Of a stretch of DNA of 64,000 bases, positions 37,301 through 51,217 are shown in pieces. The notes beneath the pieces are model-generated. The model worked only from the letters and a program-made list of their open reading frames with translations, had not been told where the DNA came from and made no database searches. Location: contig CM012955.1 in NCBI GenBank assembly GCA_000181795.3, forward strand, positions 11,642,337-11,706,336, written 5' to 3'. The position numbers and the translations under genes are program-made. Every line of letters starts with the position of its first letter. The first letter of the stretch is position 1. The stretch is from Trichinella spiralis. Its lineage: Eukaryota > Nematoda > Enoplea > Trichinellida > Trichinellidae.

Positions 37301-39600
37301 TTCGAAGAAAAGAAGAAAAAAAAATAACGGACTAGCCAAGTGATGTGTTCATTTGCACTTTCGAGAAGTTGATTTTCAAGTGGAAAAAGATGAGGATAAA
37401 AATATGTACACAAACAAAATTTGAATTTTTCCTCAAAGTTTCAATTTGCACAGAGATGTTTTATGCAAATTAACAAATAGTTGTTGTATTTCTGTTTGTA
37501 AATTGATATGCATAGTGAAACGTGAAACTGGTACAATTTCACAACTGGGTCAATTAATTCAATTCAAAAAAGCAAAACAAATTGCATGTGTATATTTTTG
37601 TTGTTATGGCAATTATTATTATCCATCGCTCGTCGCTTGTTAATGAGATGATTGGGAGAAAAATAAAAGCAAATGATGTGATGATTGGTATTTAAAAAAA
37701 ACAAATTTTTCGTCGGGAAGATCGAATTGAACAACGGATGGATTTGTGCCCGGCCAACCAGTAAAATTTTTGTGCTAATGAAAAGAAAAGCTTGTTTTTT
37801 TATGTTCTGCGCATTTTTGATTTTCATTAATTCTAAATTATTCGATTAGTGGACAAATCAGTCAGTCGGTTGGACAAATAATCAAAAATGTGGAAAATGG
37901 CATGGGCAGGGCAAAAAAAAGAGAAAAACGAAACAAAAGGACGGAAGAAGAAGAAGAAGAAGAAGAAGCTCATTCACATCCGCATATAGGTGATGTCAAA
38001 TGTTCCAAAGCTGAAGCTCATCATCAAATAATTATATATTGGATTTTCTTTGCTAACAATTATCGATTGCAAAACATCTGATGACATTCGGCTAGTGGAA
38101 TTAAAACTGGCAGCTTCTGCTGATATTCTCTACACAGACAGGCTTAGAACATTCTCTCTATTTCGAGCTTTCTTCAGCAGAACAATAAATAAAATTAACA
38201 TTACTATAAAAAGTAATACATATGAGATGATTGAAAATTTAAAAAAAAAAGAAGAAGAATAAATTCAGGCTTCTCAATCTTCTTCAGAAAAAAAAGCCTA
38301 TTCACAAGCTTAACCAAATGTCAAATACAAAATTATAATCAGCTTGGATTTGAAATTTTCAATTTGCCAAAGATAAAATTTTTTTTCTTTAATTTAAATT
38401 TCGTTCGTAATAATGATTAGTCATAAATTTAATTAGCTGTAGAAAAACAAAAATACATTCTGTAAAAATAAAAGCAGGTGAAGAAGAAGAAAAAGAAGAA
38501 GAATTATTATTGAAGGGTTAGAAGTAAAATTAAAAATTAAAACTATGCCAAGGATATTTTTGAATAAGCAACGACAACAGCATTCGACGACAATAACAAC
38601 ACAATTTTTTGCCTACTTTTACCTAAATTGCGAACAAAAAAAACCATTTTCATCTTGCTGATATTATGAAAATATGCAAATTTATTTTCGTTTGAAAAGT
38701 ACCATTTTCCTAGAAAATATTTCATTTCAAAGTTTCACTTTTTGAACATGCAATTTTACGAAAAAAAAGGAGAATAAATGGATTGCAACAACGAAGATCA
38801 GTTGGAAAAATTGGAAAAAAAATCTCTCTCTCTCTCTCTCTTTGTGTCCAGTTGTGGGAAAAGCCGAACGCTATTCAACAAATAGCATCAGTCAATTTTT
38901 CTTGTTTCAATTCCCAAATTCAGAAAAATTATTGAAATGAAAAAATAAATTTAAAAAATGCTTTTTTCATTCTATAAATTTCTCATCTATGCATGGTTTA
39001 TGAATTTTATCAAAAAAAATCAAAGTTTCCAAACTTTAATCTGTGAAAAATGAAAAGAACAAAATGACCAAAGCTTATGATGATGATGATGATGAGGAGG
39101 AGGAGGAGGAGGAGAAAGATCAATTTGCAAAATAAGCACGTGATTTATTGCTATGGTAAAAGTGCACCTTTGCACAAAAGTGCCATTTTTACTAAAAATG
39201 AGCCTACACAAACAACGATCATTATATTACTTTTGACATTTTTGAAAAAATTTATCACTCCATCTGTCATCAGTGATGAATGTATACATATATATATATG
39301 AGAAGAAGGTTCTTTATTTGAAAATATAAAAAAATATTTCAATTATAATTAATAAATTGAAAATTATTTTTTCCAACAAAACTGATGATTTGCTTGTACA
39401 AGTTCAATCGATAAATAACAATAATCATAATGTCAATCAATCATAATTTTGTAATTTCCAAAAAAATTTATTATTAAAATTAACAACTGCCTATTTTTTT
39501 TCTTGCATAATAAATAAATTAAAAAAAATCATCTCTACTTACCAGAAATAAGCGAAGTGATGAATGGAAAGATGAATATAAAAATAGATGACAACAGCAT
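34348..39600 (-). CDS. ZP-domain single-pass membrane protein
   Basis: Nine exons: 39600-39543, 36267-35816, 35754-35662, 35588-35456, 35375-35294, 35191-35008, 34919-34796, 34740-34561, 34490-34348. They give 482 residues in one frame. Exon 1 encodes a signal peptide (MLLSSIFIFIFPFITSLIS). A Thr/Ser/Pro linker follows. ZP-N has the four expected cysteines (VELRCNRADF, STDPCPETVF, NVCVDQI, LTLQCLIP). ZP-C follows (DSTLFIQAQ, YPLNCWVN, LSLHCEYFPC, CPPFYSCAG). A membrane helix (FSAYAAIVLTLASFATGMGM) and a cytosolic tail with a nine-Gln run end the protein. ZP proteins polymerise in extracellular matrices or act as co-receptors. The PKCPPFYSC and helix region resembles betaglycan/endoglin somewhat, but orthology is not claimed. 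Intron 1 is 3.3 kb. The coding exons are far more GC-rich than their surroundings. Confidence 0.75.
36268..39542 (-). other. Large first intron of the ZP-domain gene
   Basis: 3.3 kb of A- and GA-rich low-complexity sequence. It includes (GAA)n at 37946-37966, (TC)n at 38823-38843 and (GAT)n/(GAG)n at 39077-39114. The many open frames here are Lys/Glu/Asn-rich artefacts. No alternative exon could be supported. Confidence 0.6.
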
Positions 39601-40171
39601 GGCCAGTGTTCTGTGATAGTCGAAGAAAATTTCAGTTCAACTAAAAAAGACACCACATTAATTTTTGAAAATAATAAAAAAATTATGGGTGTTGTCAATC
39701 AAGCGAAATAATAAATGCCTGCGCAAAAACAAAAGCAAAGTTCTGCTTTTCAATTACGGATGTACATGTGCATATATATATATACATAATAAGTATATGT
39801 CTCTATATATATATATATACATATATATAATAAGTATAATGCATGTTTTGATGGATATTTTTTCCAGCGCAGCCAATCCCACCACGTTCAGGAAAAACAA
39901 GAACCAATAGGAGAAAAAGAACTGAAAAATTTGCTAAAAAGTAGCCGCTAACAGAACAAGCATCTGTCTCGTATGTGAAGCATCAAATCTCCTCTGATCT
40001 GATCTGTTGAAAATAGCATGAAAACAGATAAAGACAAATCCTAATCGAATAAATAAATTATACAAGTACACACACAGGTAGAGAAAAAAATAAATAAAAA
40101 TTTGTAAATTCGCTTAAACTGATTGTGTTCACAAATTGCAGTTTGTGTTATGGCTGAAATTTCCACTGAGA

Positions 40172-40204
<33 letters not shown>

Positions 40205-42696
40205 GTGCGGTTTGTAGGTGAAGCAAGCAGGCCGTGCTTTTGCCAGGTCTCATCAATCATCTTGTTGTTTTTGAAAAACCAAAAAAAAATAATAATGCAA
40301 TGCTCTTGATGATAAATTTATAATTTCCATTTTTTCTGTTGTTGTTGGTTGTCTTGGAAAAAAGTATCCTCAAAGCTACAAAGCTGACGCTGTTGTATAA
40401 AATTGTTCAACAGAACGGTTGTCGAAGAGAAAAAAAAAACACAAACCTCACTAATTTGCCCTTTTTTCTCTTTCCCTCTAAAATTAAATTCAAAATCAAT
40501 AATCAATTTCATAAAAAAATTACTTAAATAAAAAATCAAACAAGAAAGAGCTTTCAACTTTGTGAACCAAAAGAGCTAACCTTAAGCAGAAGTTGCTGTC
40601 CTTGGGAAAATTGAAAAAATAAAAACCATCAACAAACAAACAAACAAACAAACAAACAAAATCAAAAACGTTCATTTTCTCTCACTCAGTTCTCCTGCAT
40701 AATACAATTTTTTTGAATAAAAAAATTATTTTAAAATTTCTCAAAGTTGACGAATTTTTTTACACAAAATTATTCTGTTCACTAAAAAGAACTTTTCACG
40801 CAACGCTGCTTTCGACAAGATACCATTTCTGGGACAACTGGACAGATCAATCAATGTGTTGTTACCCAAAAAAAAAATAAGAATAGAATAGCAGTAATTT
40901 TTTATAAAAAAGATAATTATAATCAAATCAAAAACAAAAGCATCATCAAACAAGGCATATACATACATATACAAAGTTGAATATTGCACGCGATTAGCGT
41001 GATCGATTGGGTGGATAATAAATAAAAACTGTCATCCTATTTCAAAATAGCATTAGACAAGAGGCAAAAGGGGATAGATAGTGAGGTGGAGATAAAAATT
41101 TAAAAAAAAAGATAAATAAAATACACATTTGATTAGAAGAAGATGAAATTTTTAATTTCAAACTTCACTCACCAATTGATGGCAAATTATTAATAATGAA
41201 CAAATTGATAACAATACAACAAAACCTCGTTGTTTCAAGTGAAAAATTTATTTTTTACCATTTTAATTATTGATTTTTAAAATATCCTTTCTTTTATGCA
41301 ACTTGTAAAAGGCCAAATATGAGAGAAATTTCAACTTGAAAACTTACAAATAATGCGATGTTAAAATTGTTACAATTATTTGATGACAACGTTGACTGCT
41401 GATGATGCGTTTGCATTGAAATTATACTCAATGATAAAAAAAATAATAGTTTTTAAGTAAATTAATAAATCACATTAATGATAAGCAATGAAGCACAAGA
41501 ATTTCAAACAAAAATTATTCACCGCCGACGAAAATCATGCACACACACAAACACACACACTGGTCAAAGTGTAATAATATATGGAAAACAAAAGAAAATA
41601 AAAATATTTTTTTAAAATAAACAACTGAATAGATTTCAAAATTGTCAAAATATGCCAATGTAAAAAGAATATTTAAAAAAAATTATTTTTTTCAAAAATA
41701 ATACTGCTTACCTTTTTCAAACGATAACTAGGTCAATGGAAATGGAAAAAAAACTTTTCTACAATAGTCACTTGTTGAAAAAATTTACAGTAACACTGTT
41801 GAAAAGTAATAATAATATTTTCAATTGATCGACAATAATTATCAGTTTATCATCCATTTATTTTAATTAATTAATAATTAATTAATTCGTACGTGTGTCA
41901 ATTGTCAAAGTTTGTGCACCAAAAGAAAAAACTTACCCGCCAAATGTAGTATCTATTACGTATGAACAACACAACAACAACAACAACATCATCATTGTTT
42001 GAAAATTCAAATTTTTCATTGTTCTACTTTCCCAACTTCAATTATTCAGAAATATGAGATGTATTTGAAAATTAATTTCTTTTTATTATTTTTTTTTCTT
42101 ATAAAGCAAAGTTGATCAATGTTAGTTAATTCATGAATTAAAGTAATTTGTATAATTTTCTTTTTTAATTAAAATAATTATCATACATAGGGCTGTCTTT
42201 TTCTTCGAACAACTAATCTGAGCTTTTATTTCATTATTATTATTAATTTTTACAATCTGTCGATCAAAGCAATTAAAATACTTCAGAATGAGTGTAATTT
42301 AATATTTCAAATAAAAATAAAAAATAATAATTATTATTCTGGAATAAATTAATTTTTCTTTTATATATATGTATACTGAAATGCGAAAAATTATATCTTT
42401 CAAAAGTTGAATTCAAATTTTCCAGACAGATCATCAATCACTGTCATTGATGATCATTATTTTCGAAAAAGGGAAAGAAAACAGAAACCAAAAACTAATG
42501 ATCAGGTAGGTCAAGTTTAAATTCAAAACATAAACTTTGAAAAATGAACAACCGGCACACAAAATAAGAAGAAGTTTATTTTTTAATTTCGCATTAAATT
42601 ACATTTCAATTTCATTCGATTGTAAAAGATAAAAAAAATTATAATAAATAAATTCTTTGCATCTTTTATAATTTTTCCTCTTTTCAGTTGTTTCTA
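39601..42696. other. 3.1-kb low-complexity interval upstream of the ZP gene
   Basis: Contains (TA)n tracts near 39775-39830, (CAT)n at 40172-40204 and (CAAA)n at 40631-40661, in A/T-rich DNA. Probably the 5' flank or leader of the ZP gene and the 3' flank of SECISBP2. No coding segment is supported. Confidence 0.5.
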
Positions 42697-44065
42697 TTAT
42701 TTTGCATGCTCATCGTCGACGCTCATTAATGCAACGGAATCAATGACAGCATTGTTAATTGGACTTTTTCGATGCACAGCGATCATTTCTTTCAATTCAT
42801 TAAAATGCTGCTACAATGGCAAAAAATTGGATAATTAAAAATACAAAATTTACAAATCAAATACAGTATGCAAACGAACCGTTGCACCCTGGTGTTCCAA
42901 AACGCCCACGACAGATACCGTAGCCTGTTTCATGCATAATTTCGCGAGACGCCTACGATTCAACCCGAACACGTACGGAATGTCAGCTTTCCGACACTGA
43001 GTTATCACATTCAAAACATATTGATAAGCACCGTCTGGAAAGGTGAAATTTAAAAAAAACAAACAAACAAACGAACAGAAAATAATCCGATTCCATTTTT
43101 CAAATATAAACCAATGACAACAACAATTTGAATATTTTCATTCACCTTCGAGATCCATGGCAAAAATTACCATTTGGATTTTGTTTCGCCTAATGTGCGC
43201 TTCGACTTCACGCAATCCCAACACTACACGCCGCTTTTGCAAACCCTGAAATGCAAACAACAAATCAAATGCGCCTCCTTTTCAATCGGATACAATTTAA
43301 TGTTGATAATAATTCGACTGTACCAAAGCTGGGTTGATTTGATAAACACGATCTTGCAAACGTTTCAGTTCAACAATCAACATTTCTATTGTACCAAACA
43401 ACTTCTCATCCGCTTCATTGTCGATAAGTCTAAAAAATTATTAACAATTCAAACAACAACAAAAAAAACAAAACTCGGTGAGTTTACTGTAGAATTTTCG
43501 CATTCCTTTCAACTGCCGCAACATTGCCCGCTTCGTTCCCTTGCCCAATGTTGGCGTTGGTCTGCCGTTGTTCGATTATCGCCTGCGAAAAGCGGTTTCG
43601 AAAATAAACAGGAACTTGCAGCTTGTATGCAAATTTTTTTTTTCTGCTCTCCAAAAACTCAACCCAACTCCACGTTACCTTTTTCATGACCGTTCGATTG
43701 GGCTTTTTTTTCTGGTTCACTTTTCCATTCTTGTTGCCAGTTTTAATTGGCGCCGTAGAGTCCAAAAAGTTCCCACGTCTCACCACTTCTTCAGTGGACT
43801 GTTGTGCATAAAATTGTAAGTAAATAAAATTCAAACAAAAAACAAATTGTGAAAAGAAAAAAATATAAAAATTTTCATTACAGGCTTCTTCGGCAATTTA
43901 CATTCTCGTCTACATTCACCTTTCACTTTCTACGAGTAGAATAAAATTTAATCAACAACAAATGTCCAGCATTTATAAATTAAATAAACAAATAAATATT
44001 ACAATTTCCAAAGCGTCCCAAGATGGCAATGGTTTCAATTTGCTTTCTCGCCACTCGTTGTTCAT
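42697..44065 (-). CDS. SECISBP2: Short SECIS-binding protein 2 (selenoprotein synthesis factor)
   Basis: Eight exons: 44065-44003, 43929-43882, 43798-43679, 43582-43488, 43429-43324, 43245-43146, 43034-42880, 42810-42697. They give 266 residues. Residues 44-80 carry the Sec-incorporation domain signature (RRGNFLDSTAPI, then a Lys-rich stretch and KKAIIEQRQ; compare RGNHLDSSAPI..KKPTxLKKIILKER). The RNA-binding part follows (LKRLQDRVYQINPALG, KRRVVLGLREVEAHI, then an L7Ae fold with ADIPYVFGLNRRRLAKLCMK and VSVVGVLEHQGA). SBP2 binds SECIS elements in selenoprotein mRNAs and recruits EFSec and Sec-tRNA to recode UGA. Human SBP2 is about 850 residues; the long N-terminal regulatory half is absent here. 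The first exon is the least certain. Confidence 0.85.
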
Positions 44066-44596
44066 TGAAGACAATTTCCAATTCTGCAATACCTCAAATT
44101 TCAAACATACATTTCTGCACTTCGGGATCGATCGTTTTGAATATTTAAATTTTCAACTAATATTCAAGCAGTGAACTCAACTAATATTCAGGCATTATTA
44201 GTGAATGCAATGAAAATGTAAAAATTTACAAAAAGTTCCATTCACTTATAGTGAAATAAATGAAAACCAACAGTAAACGGACGCTGTTGAAATTATTCAA
44301 ATTAAAACACGATATTTCTGAAATTCAAAAAAAAAAGTATTCGATCGTGATCGTGCAACGTTCTTTCATCGTCATAATATAACAACAATGAATAAATAAT
44401 ACCACTTTAATATTGGAAAAAAACAATACAATAATAATAATAATAATAATAATAATCCCTGCAAAACACTATGGCTGAATATGAAGAAAAAAGTGTGCAA
44501 ATTTGAATGATTCCCTTGATCAAAGCAAGAAACCGTGAAAGCAGACTGTGGCAATCTAATTGATTAAAAAAGGCACTACGGGCACTTTTCCAACAA
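44066..44596. other. Short intergenic region SECISBP2 / cathepsin L
   Basis: About 530 bases on the same coding strand, with a (TAA)n tract at about 44430-44456. It holds the cathepsin 3' flank and the SECISBP2 promoter or leader. Confidence 0.5.
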
Positions 44597-46823
<2,227 letters not shown>

Positions 46824-48085
46824 CTAAAAAAAACGGAAAAAGTTGTAAGCCAAGCATTTAAACAAAAGTTATTGTATATTAAGTGAATAAATCAACTATG
46901 AAAATTGAGCAGTGGAACTTCACACTGAAAATCGCAGCTGAATCTGAAGCGAGAAAGCGTTTTCGAAAATGAATTGCTACAAGATTCAAGCTGCACATAA
47001 GTTGCAGTAAAGTTATAATCACGCTGTCTCATGGAATGAGTAGAAATTATTAAATTTGTGAAAATAAATATCATTTAATATCAACTGCGACATAAACCTA
47101 TGAAAAGCAGATTCGAAAACGCTCAGCAGAAAAACAAGTGAATCACCGAACAAAACGGTCAACACCAACCTGCTTGTTGACAGTCACTGTAGCGGTTAGG
47201 TACAATTGAACTTGCATTTTTTGTAAAATTTACATATAAATTAAAAAATGGGAACAAAGTTATAATGAATTTATTTTTTTCATTTTTTATCGCCAATTTT
47301 AAATTAAATTGCCAGCAAACTTTGTTATTCCATCTTTATTATATTCAAATCTTACTGCGTTTGCGAAACAAGAAAATCAAAAAATGTCCAAAAAATTACA
47401 GATGTTTTTTTAATTTTGCATATTTTTAATTATAATTTTTGTGCAGTTATTTAAAAAAGTATATACAAGTCTACAATATAACCAGTTAATCATGAACTTT
47501 ATGATTCAGTGCCAAGAACAATGCAAACCTAACCAATAATGCAAAACAAAGCAATAATAACAATAACAACAAGCAATAAAGCAAGCAATTTCCTTCTAGT
47601 ATTTTATCAATAATTCCGGCGCGCAAACAAGGAAATTTGCGTACGCATGCAACGCCAAAAATTTGCATGCGATCCTGCGCAGACGCTATGGATAGCGACC
47701 GTGATTGTCGAGAAACGTTTTTCGATAATTGAAAGAGCACTATCTGCTGTTGCGTTCCACTTTCCAAATAAAGTCACGATGGACGATAAGCCGATGCTGT
47801 CAGAACTGTGCAACATTAAACTTGAATATCTTTCGCTTACTGTAATCTTGCAAACTCAGAAATATCACAATCGTTATTTACTGGGCAATTTGTTGTTCAA
47901 ATCCATTTTAAATCGATAACAATTAAAATGCTTTTGAATAATTCTACCTTCTGCCATTGAAAGTGGAGAAAAGTGATACAATTTCCCAAGAGTGGATACG
48001 TGCGTGCCTGCACGGCAAAGCTGGTAAATTGGATTTGGTTTAATGTCAAGTGTGACTAAAAGTATTGTTTTCGTTTTCGAATCGA
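46824..48085. other. Intergenic region cathepsin L / AARS2
   Basis: AT-rich apart from a GC-rich patch at about 47600-47780 that contains gcgcgc, cgtacgcatgc and tgcgcagacgc. This may be a promoter. No - strand gene lies here. Confidence 0.4.
47647..47922 (+). CDS. Possible small + strand ORF beside a GC-rich patch
   Basis: An open frame of 91 codons, with a second ATG at 47779 (MDDKPMLSELCNIKLEYLSL) and a stop at about 47920. It begins inside the GC-rich patch, which could be its promoter. No family was recognised, and it may be a chance frame in a shared regulatory region. Confidence 0.2.
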
Positions 48086-49602
48086 TCACTTGTGGAAAAT
48101 GGGGGGAAGCTCGAGTTGCAGCAAAGCGGCTCGAAGTCGTTGTTTTTGCCTGGTTGTCAACGACCGTCGACGTTGTTCCTGTAGCTGCTGTTCGAACTGG
48201 TGCAGGTCGAATGGCAGACCTCTGCGTTCAGCCAGATTTTGGACCATCTCCATCGGCAAGCCGTACGTATTATAAAATAGAAACATCGCCTTTGAATCAA
48301 TTGGTTCCTGCATACGATCGAACCGAGCTTTTGCTTTTGTCAGAGTTGTTGAAAATCGCTTCTCCTCTTCAAGGAGAACTTGATTAATCAAGAGTCGACT
48401 GCTCTGCAACTGTGGATACGTGTCGGCGTACAAGTCGACCACGGCACTGCACAGTTTCGGAAACACACCCGGTCGTGGTTCACCGAGCAACGATACATGG
48501 TATAAGGCTCGACGTATGATTTTCCTCAACACATGACCAGCTTCCTGATGGCCCGGCTTCAAACCGTCTGCGATCGCGAATGTGCACATCCTGGCATGGT
48601 CGACGATGATTCGAAAACTGCTATCCAAGCCAGTTACATCGTCGACACCAAATCTACCTTCATACGGAGGTGAACCAGTCAGCTGTTGGCAACTATCAAT
48701 CAGTGGCTGTAATGAACATAGAAAAGAAATAAGAATAAACATGTGGGAAGAAATTATTTTCGCGAACACACTTTGAACAGATCCGTGCCATATGCTGAAT
48801 CTTCATTTTGTAAAACAGCACAAAGCCGTTCCAACCCCATACCAGTGTCGACGTGAGTGGCTGGGAGTTTCCGCAAGGAGCCATCTTCATGTTTGTAATA
48901 TTCCATGAAGACCACATTCCACAATTCTGACAGGGTTCCGTCGGGTAGTTGTACATGTATTTCGGTACATGGTCCACAAGGACCCGTCTCACCAATGGAC
49001 CAAAAATTTTCCTCTGCATTCCCTGTAAGCAAACGGCACTGTTGCACACCGACAACATCAAGCCAGATTCGTTTGCATTCTTCATCCGCATCCAATCCCA
49101 ATTGTTGGTCGCCTCCGAAATAAGTGACGTGCAAGCGTTGCTCGTCAATGGAATAAATTTTGGTTAGCAACTGCCAAACGTGATTGCAGACAGCTTGTTT
49201 AGACATTGTGCCGTTGAATGACCAATTGCCGAGCATTTCGAAAAACGTATGATGAGTTCGATCTTTCCCAACTGAATTCAAATCGTTCACACGAGCACAT
49301 TTTTGGAAACTGACTGCCAAACCGAGATGGTCCCTCGGTCGGAACTGGGTTTGAACAGGCCCATTTATATTAGAAATTATGGACCTGAATTGAACAACTC
49401 CGGCACTTGTGAAAAGCATACCGGACTGTTTTGGTGCAATCATGGACGATGATTCCACAACAACGTGATCCCATTTTTTGAAATAATCTACAAACGTTTG
49501 TCGCACTTTACGAGAATTCCATTCAATATTTGCATTCGTGCACAACCGGCGAACTACAACGTGCAGCGTCAAATTATACGATGCAAAATAGACCTGACGC
49601 AT
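48086..49602 (-). CDS. AARS2: Mitochondrial alanyl-tRNA synthetase, catalytic and tRNA-recognition part only
   Basis: Two exons (49602-48772, 48706-about 48086; about 483 residues) form the class II catalytic and mid-domains. A short Arg-containing presequence (MRQVYFASYNLTLHVVVRRL) is consistent with mitochondrial import. Motif 2 region: VNDLNSVGKDRTHHTFFEML followed by GNWSF. Motif 3: VDTGMGLERLCAVLQ. The mid-domain shows VDHARMCTFAIADG and a KIIRRALYHVSLLG-type block and continues to MFLFYNTYGLPMEMVQNLAE. It stops at LPPIFHK, where AlaRS proteins normally continue into the editing domain (HxxxH...C) and the C-Ala domain. Human AARS2 is about 985 residues. The enzyme charges mitochondrial tRNA-Ala. 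The exon 2 acceptor position is approximate. Confidence 0.9.
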
Positions 49603-50247
49603 GGGTTTACAGATCTTAAAAATGGAAGATTTTTTTATTAGTTAATACAGTTTTTAACATAAAATTGTTTTATCAATAAACAATGGGTCATAGGTGACGT
49701 CCAGTTGGCAAAGACAATGAAATCAATTCTTGACAAAAATAACCTTTTATTTCTGATACATGGACACTAAAAATGTAGATTAATACAACAATTGCAAACA
49801 CTATCGGTTGATGCAAATTATAGACTAAGCGCAGATTTTAAGACGAGAGAAACGTAAGTACAGTATAACTGCGCTTAGATTTACTTTTCAATGATTTAAA
49901 GCGCATGTGAAATTTTGAATTCATCTAAATTTATAATCAGCGCGAAAAAATTCGTCTAGAGTATGCAGATTACTAAAATTCTTCATTTATTATTATATCT
50001 CGTACTGCAAAATGCTTATTTTCTAACGAACTATGTAACACAGTTGCACAAAGTTTACAGTTAATTACGAAATGTTGAAGACATAATTATTCGATTAATT
50101 TGAACAATCGATAAAATAAAACTTTTTTCGAACATGAACTTGCAGACACTTTCATTCCAAATAATTTAATTCTAAGTTATAGCGAAAACATTCTAATCAT
50201 ATTTCATCAGCATAAAAATCTACTTTAAAAATACAATCAATCTCGGA
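49603..50247. other. Intergenic region AARS2 / UQCRQ
   Basis: AT-rich 645 bases between two - strand genes; the UQCRQ 3' flank and the AARS2 promoter. Nothing else seen. Confidence 0.5.
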
Positions 50248-50487
50248 TTATTCATCATTCACAAAATCAGCTGGATTTTTACGCAAACGTTTTTCTTCCT
50301 GTTTCATACCATAATCACGAAGATAATACAAAGCTGGTATTGCTAAAAGTGCCCACCAATATTCAAAAGCCTTACTACCAAGGTTTCGTATTTCTTTTCC
50401 ATATCCACCAAACGCTTTTTGCTCAAACGGGCTCAGAGCAAACTGATACATGCCATATATTTTGGCCATTCTTCCCCACGGACGCAT
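50248..50487 (-). CDS. UQCRQ: Cytochrome b-c1 complex subunit 8 (QCR8/UQCRQ)
   Basis: A single exon of 79 residues, close to the human 82. The signature YQFALSPFEQKAFGGYGKEI matches ISYSLSPFEQRAxP. A single membrane helix follows (YWWALLAIPALYYLRDYGMK). The C-terminus RLRKNPADFVNDE matches RSKRKNPAAYENDK of human UQCRQ. It is a small inner-membrane subunit of respiratory complex III that contacts cytochrome b. An acceptor-like ttgcag sits two bases before the ATG, so a leader intron or trans-splice site is likely. Confidence 0.9.
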   Translation of the reverse strand: MRPWGRMAKIYGMYQFALSPFEQKAFGGYGKEIRNLGSKAFEYWWALLAIPALYYLRDYGMKQEEKRLRKNPADFVNDE

Positions 50488-51217
50488 TTCTGCAATTTAA
50501 GCTACAACATACACAAAATTATTACACAACACATCATAATTTCAGTCGGTTCAAATGAATAAAGAAGCAATAAGTAAAGCTCAAACGAAACTTTCTTACG
50601 TATTCAAAGAAATCGAACAATAAACAGATACAGGATAAGGCCACAAGCTAAAGTTAAAATAATAATAATTCTTATTATAATTATCGTTAATGAATGATTA
50701 AAGAAATTCAGTTACAAATTAGTAATTTCTAAAAATGCGCGAAAAGAAGCACATATTATGCATTCTACTAATGTGACGGAGAAAAAATAAATTAGATGAA
50801 TAATAATGTGCGCAATAAAAATACTGGCGGAGAAAAACTTATAATACCCAAGTTCAAAATATAAAGATGCTCATTAAATTATCGAAATTATTCAAAGTGT
50901 AGTAATACAGTGTTATTTAGCAAAAGTACAGTATGATAGAAAATGAAGTGCAATATATTAAATATTTAAGATAAGAAAATTGAAATTAAATATTGGATAA
51001 GAAATAAGAAGTTGCATTTTACAAAAAAAATTAAGATAAAGTAGTTTTGACATTTGTTTTATTATTTCCTGCTGTATTTCGGAAACTATTTAAAAAAATA
51101 AAGAATGATTGGCTATGCAGTTTTTATTCCATAAAGTTGGATCAGTATGAGTGTTTTATTTTGTAAAAGGCACGACAAACACTTCGGTATATATGAAAAC
51201 AATTGCAATATTGGGTA
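50488..51217. other. Intergenic region UQCRQ / NHS
   Basis: AT-rich 730 bases; no gene seen on either strand. Confidence 0.5.

Noticed and set aside
37890-38081. Glu-rich 63-codon frame in the ZP intron
   Set aside because: Created by a (GAA)n purine tract.
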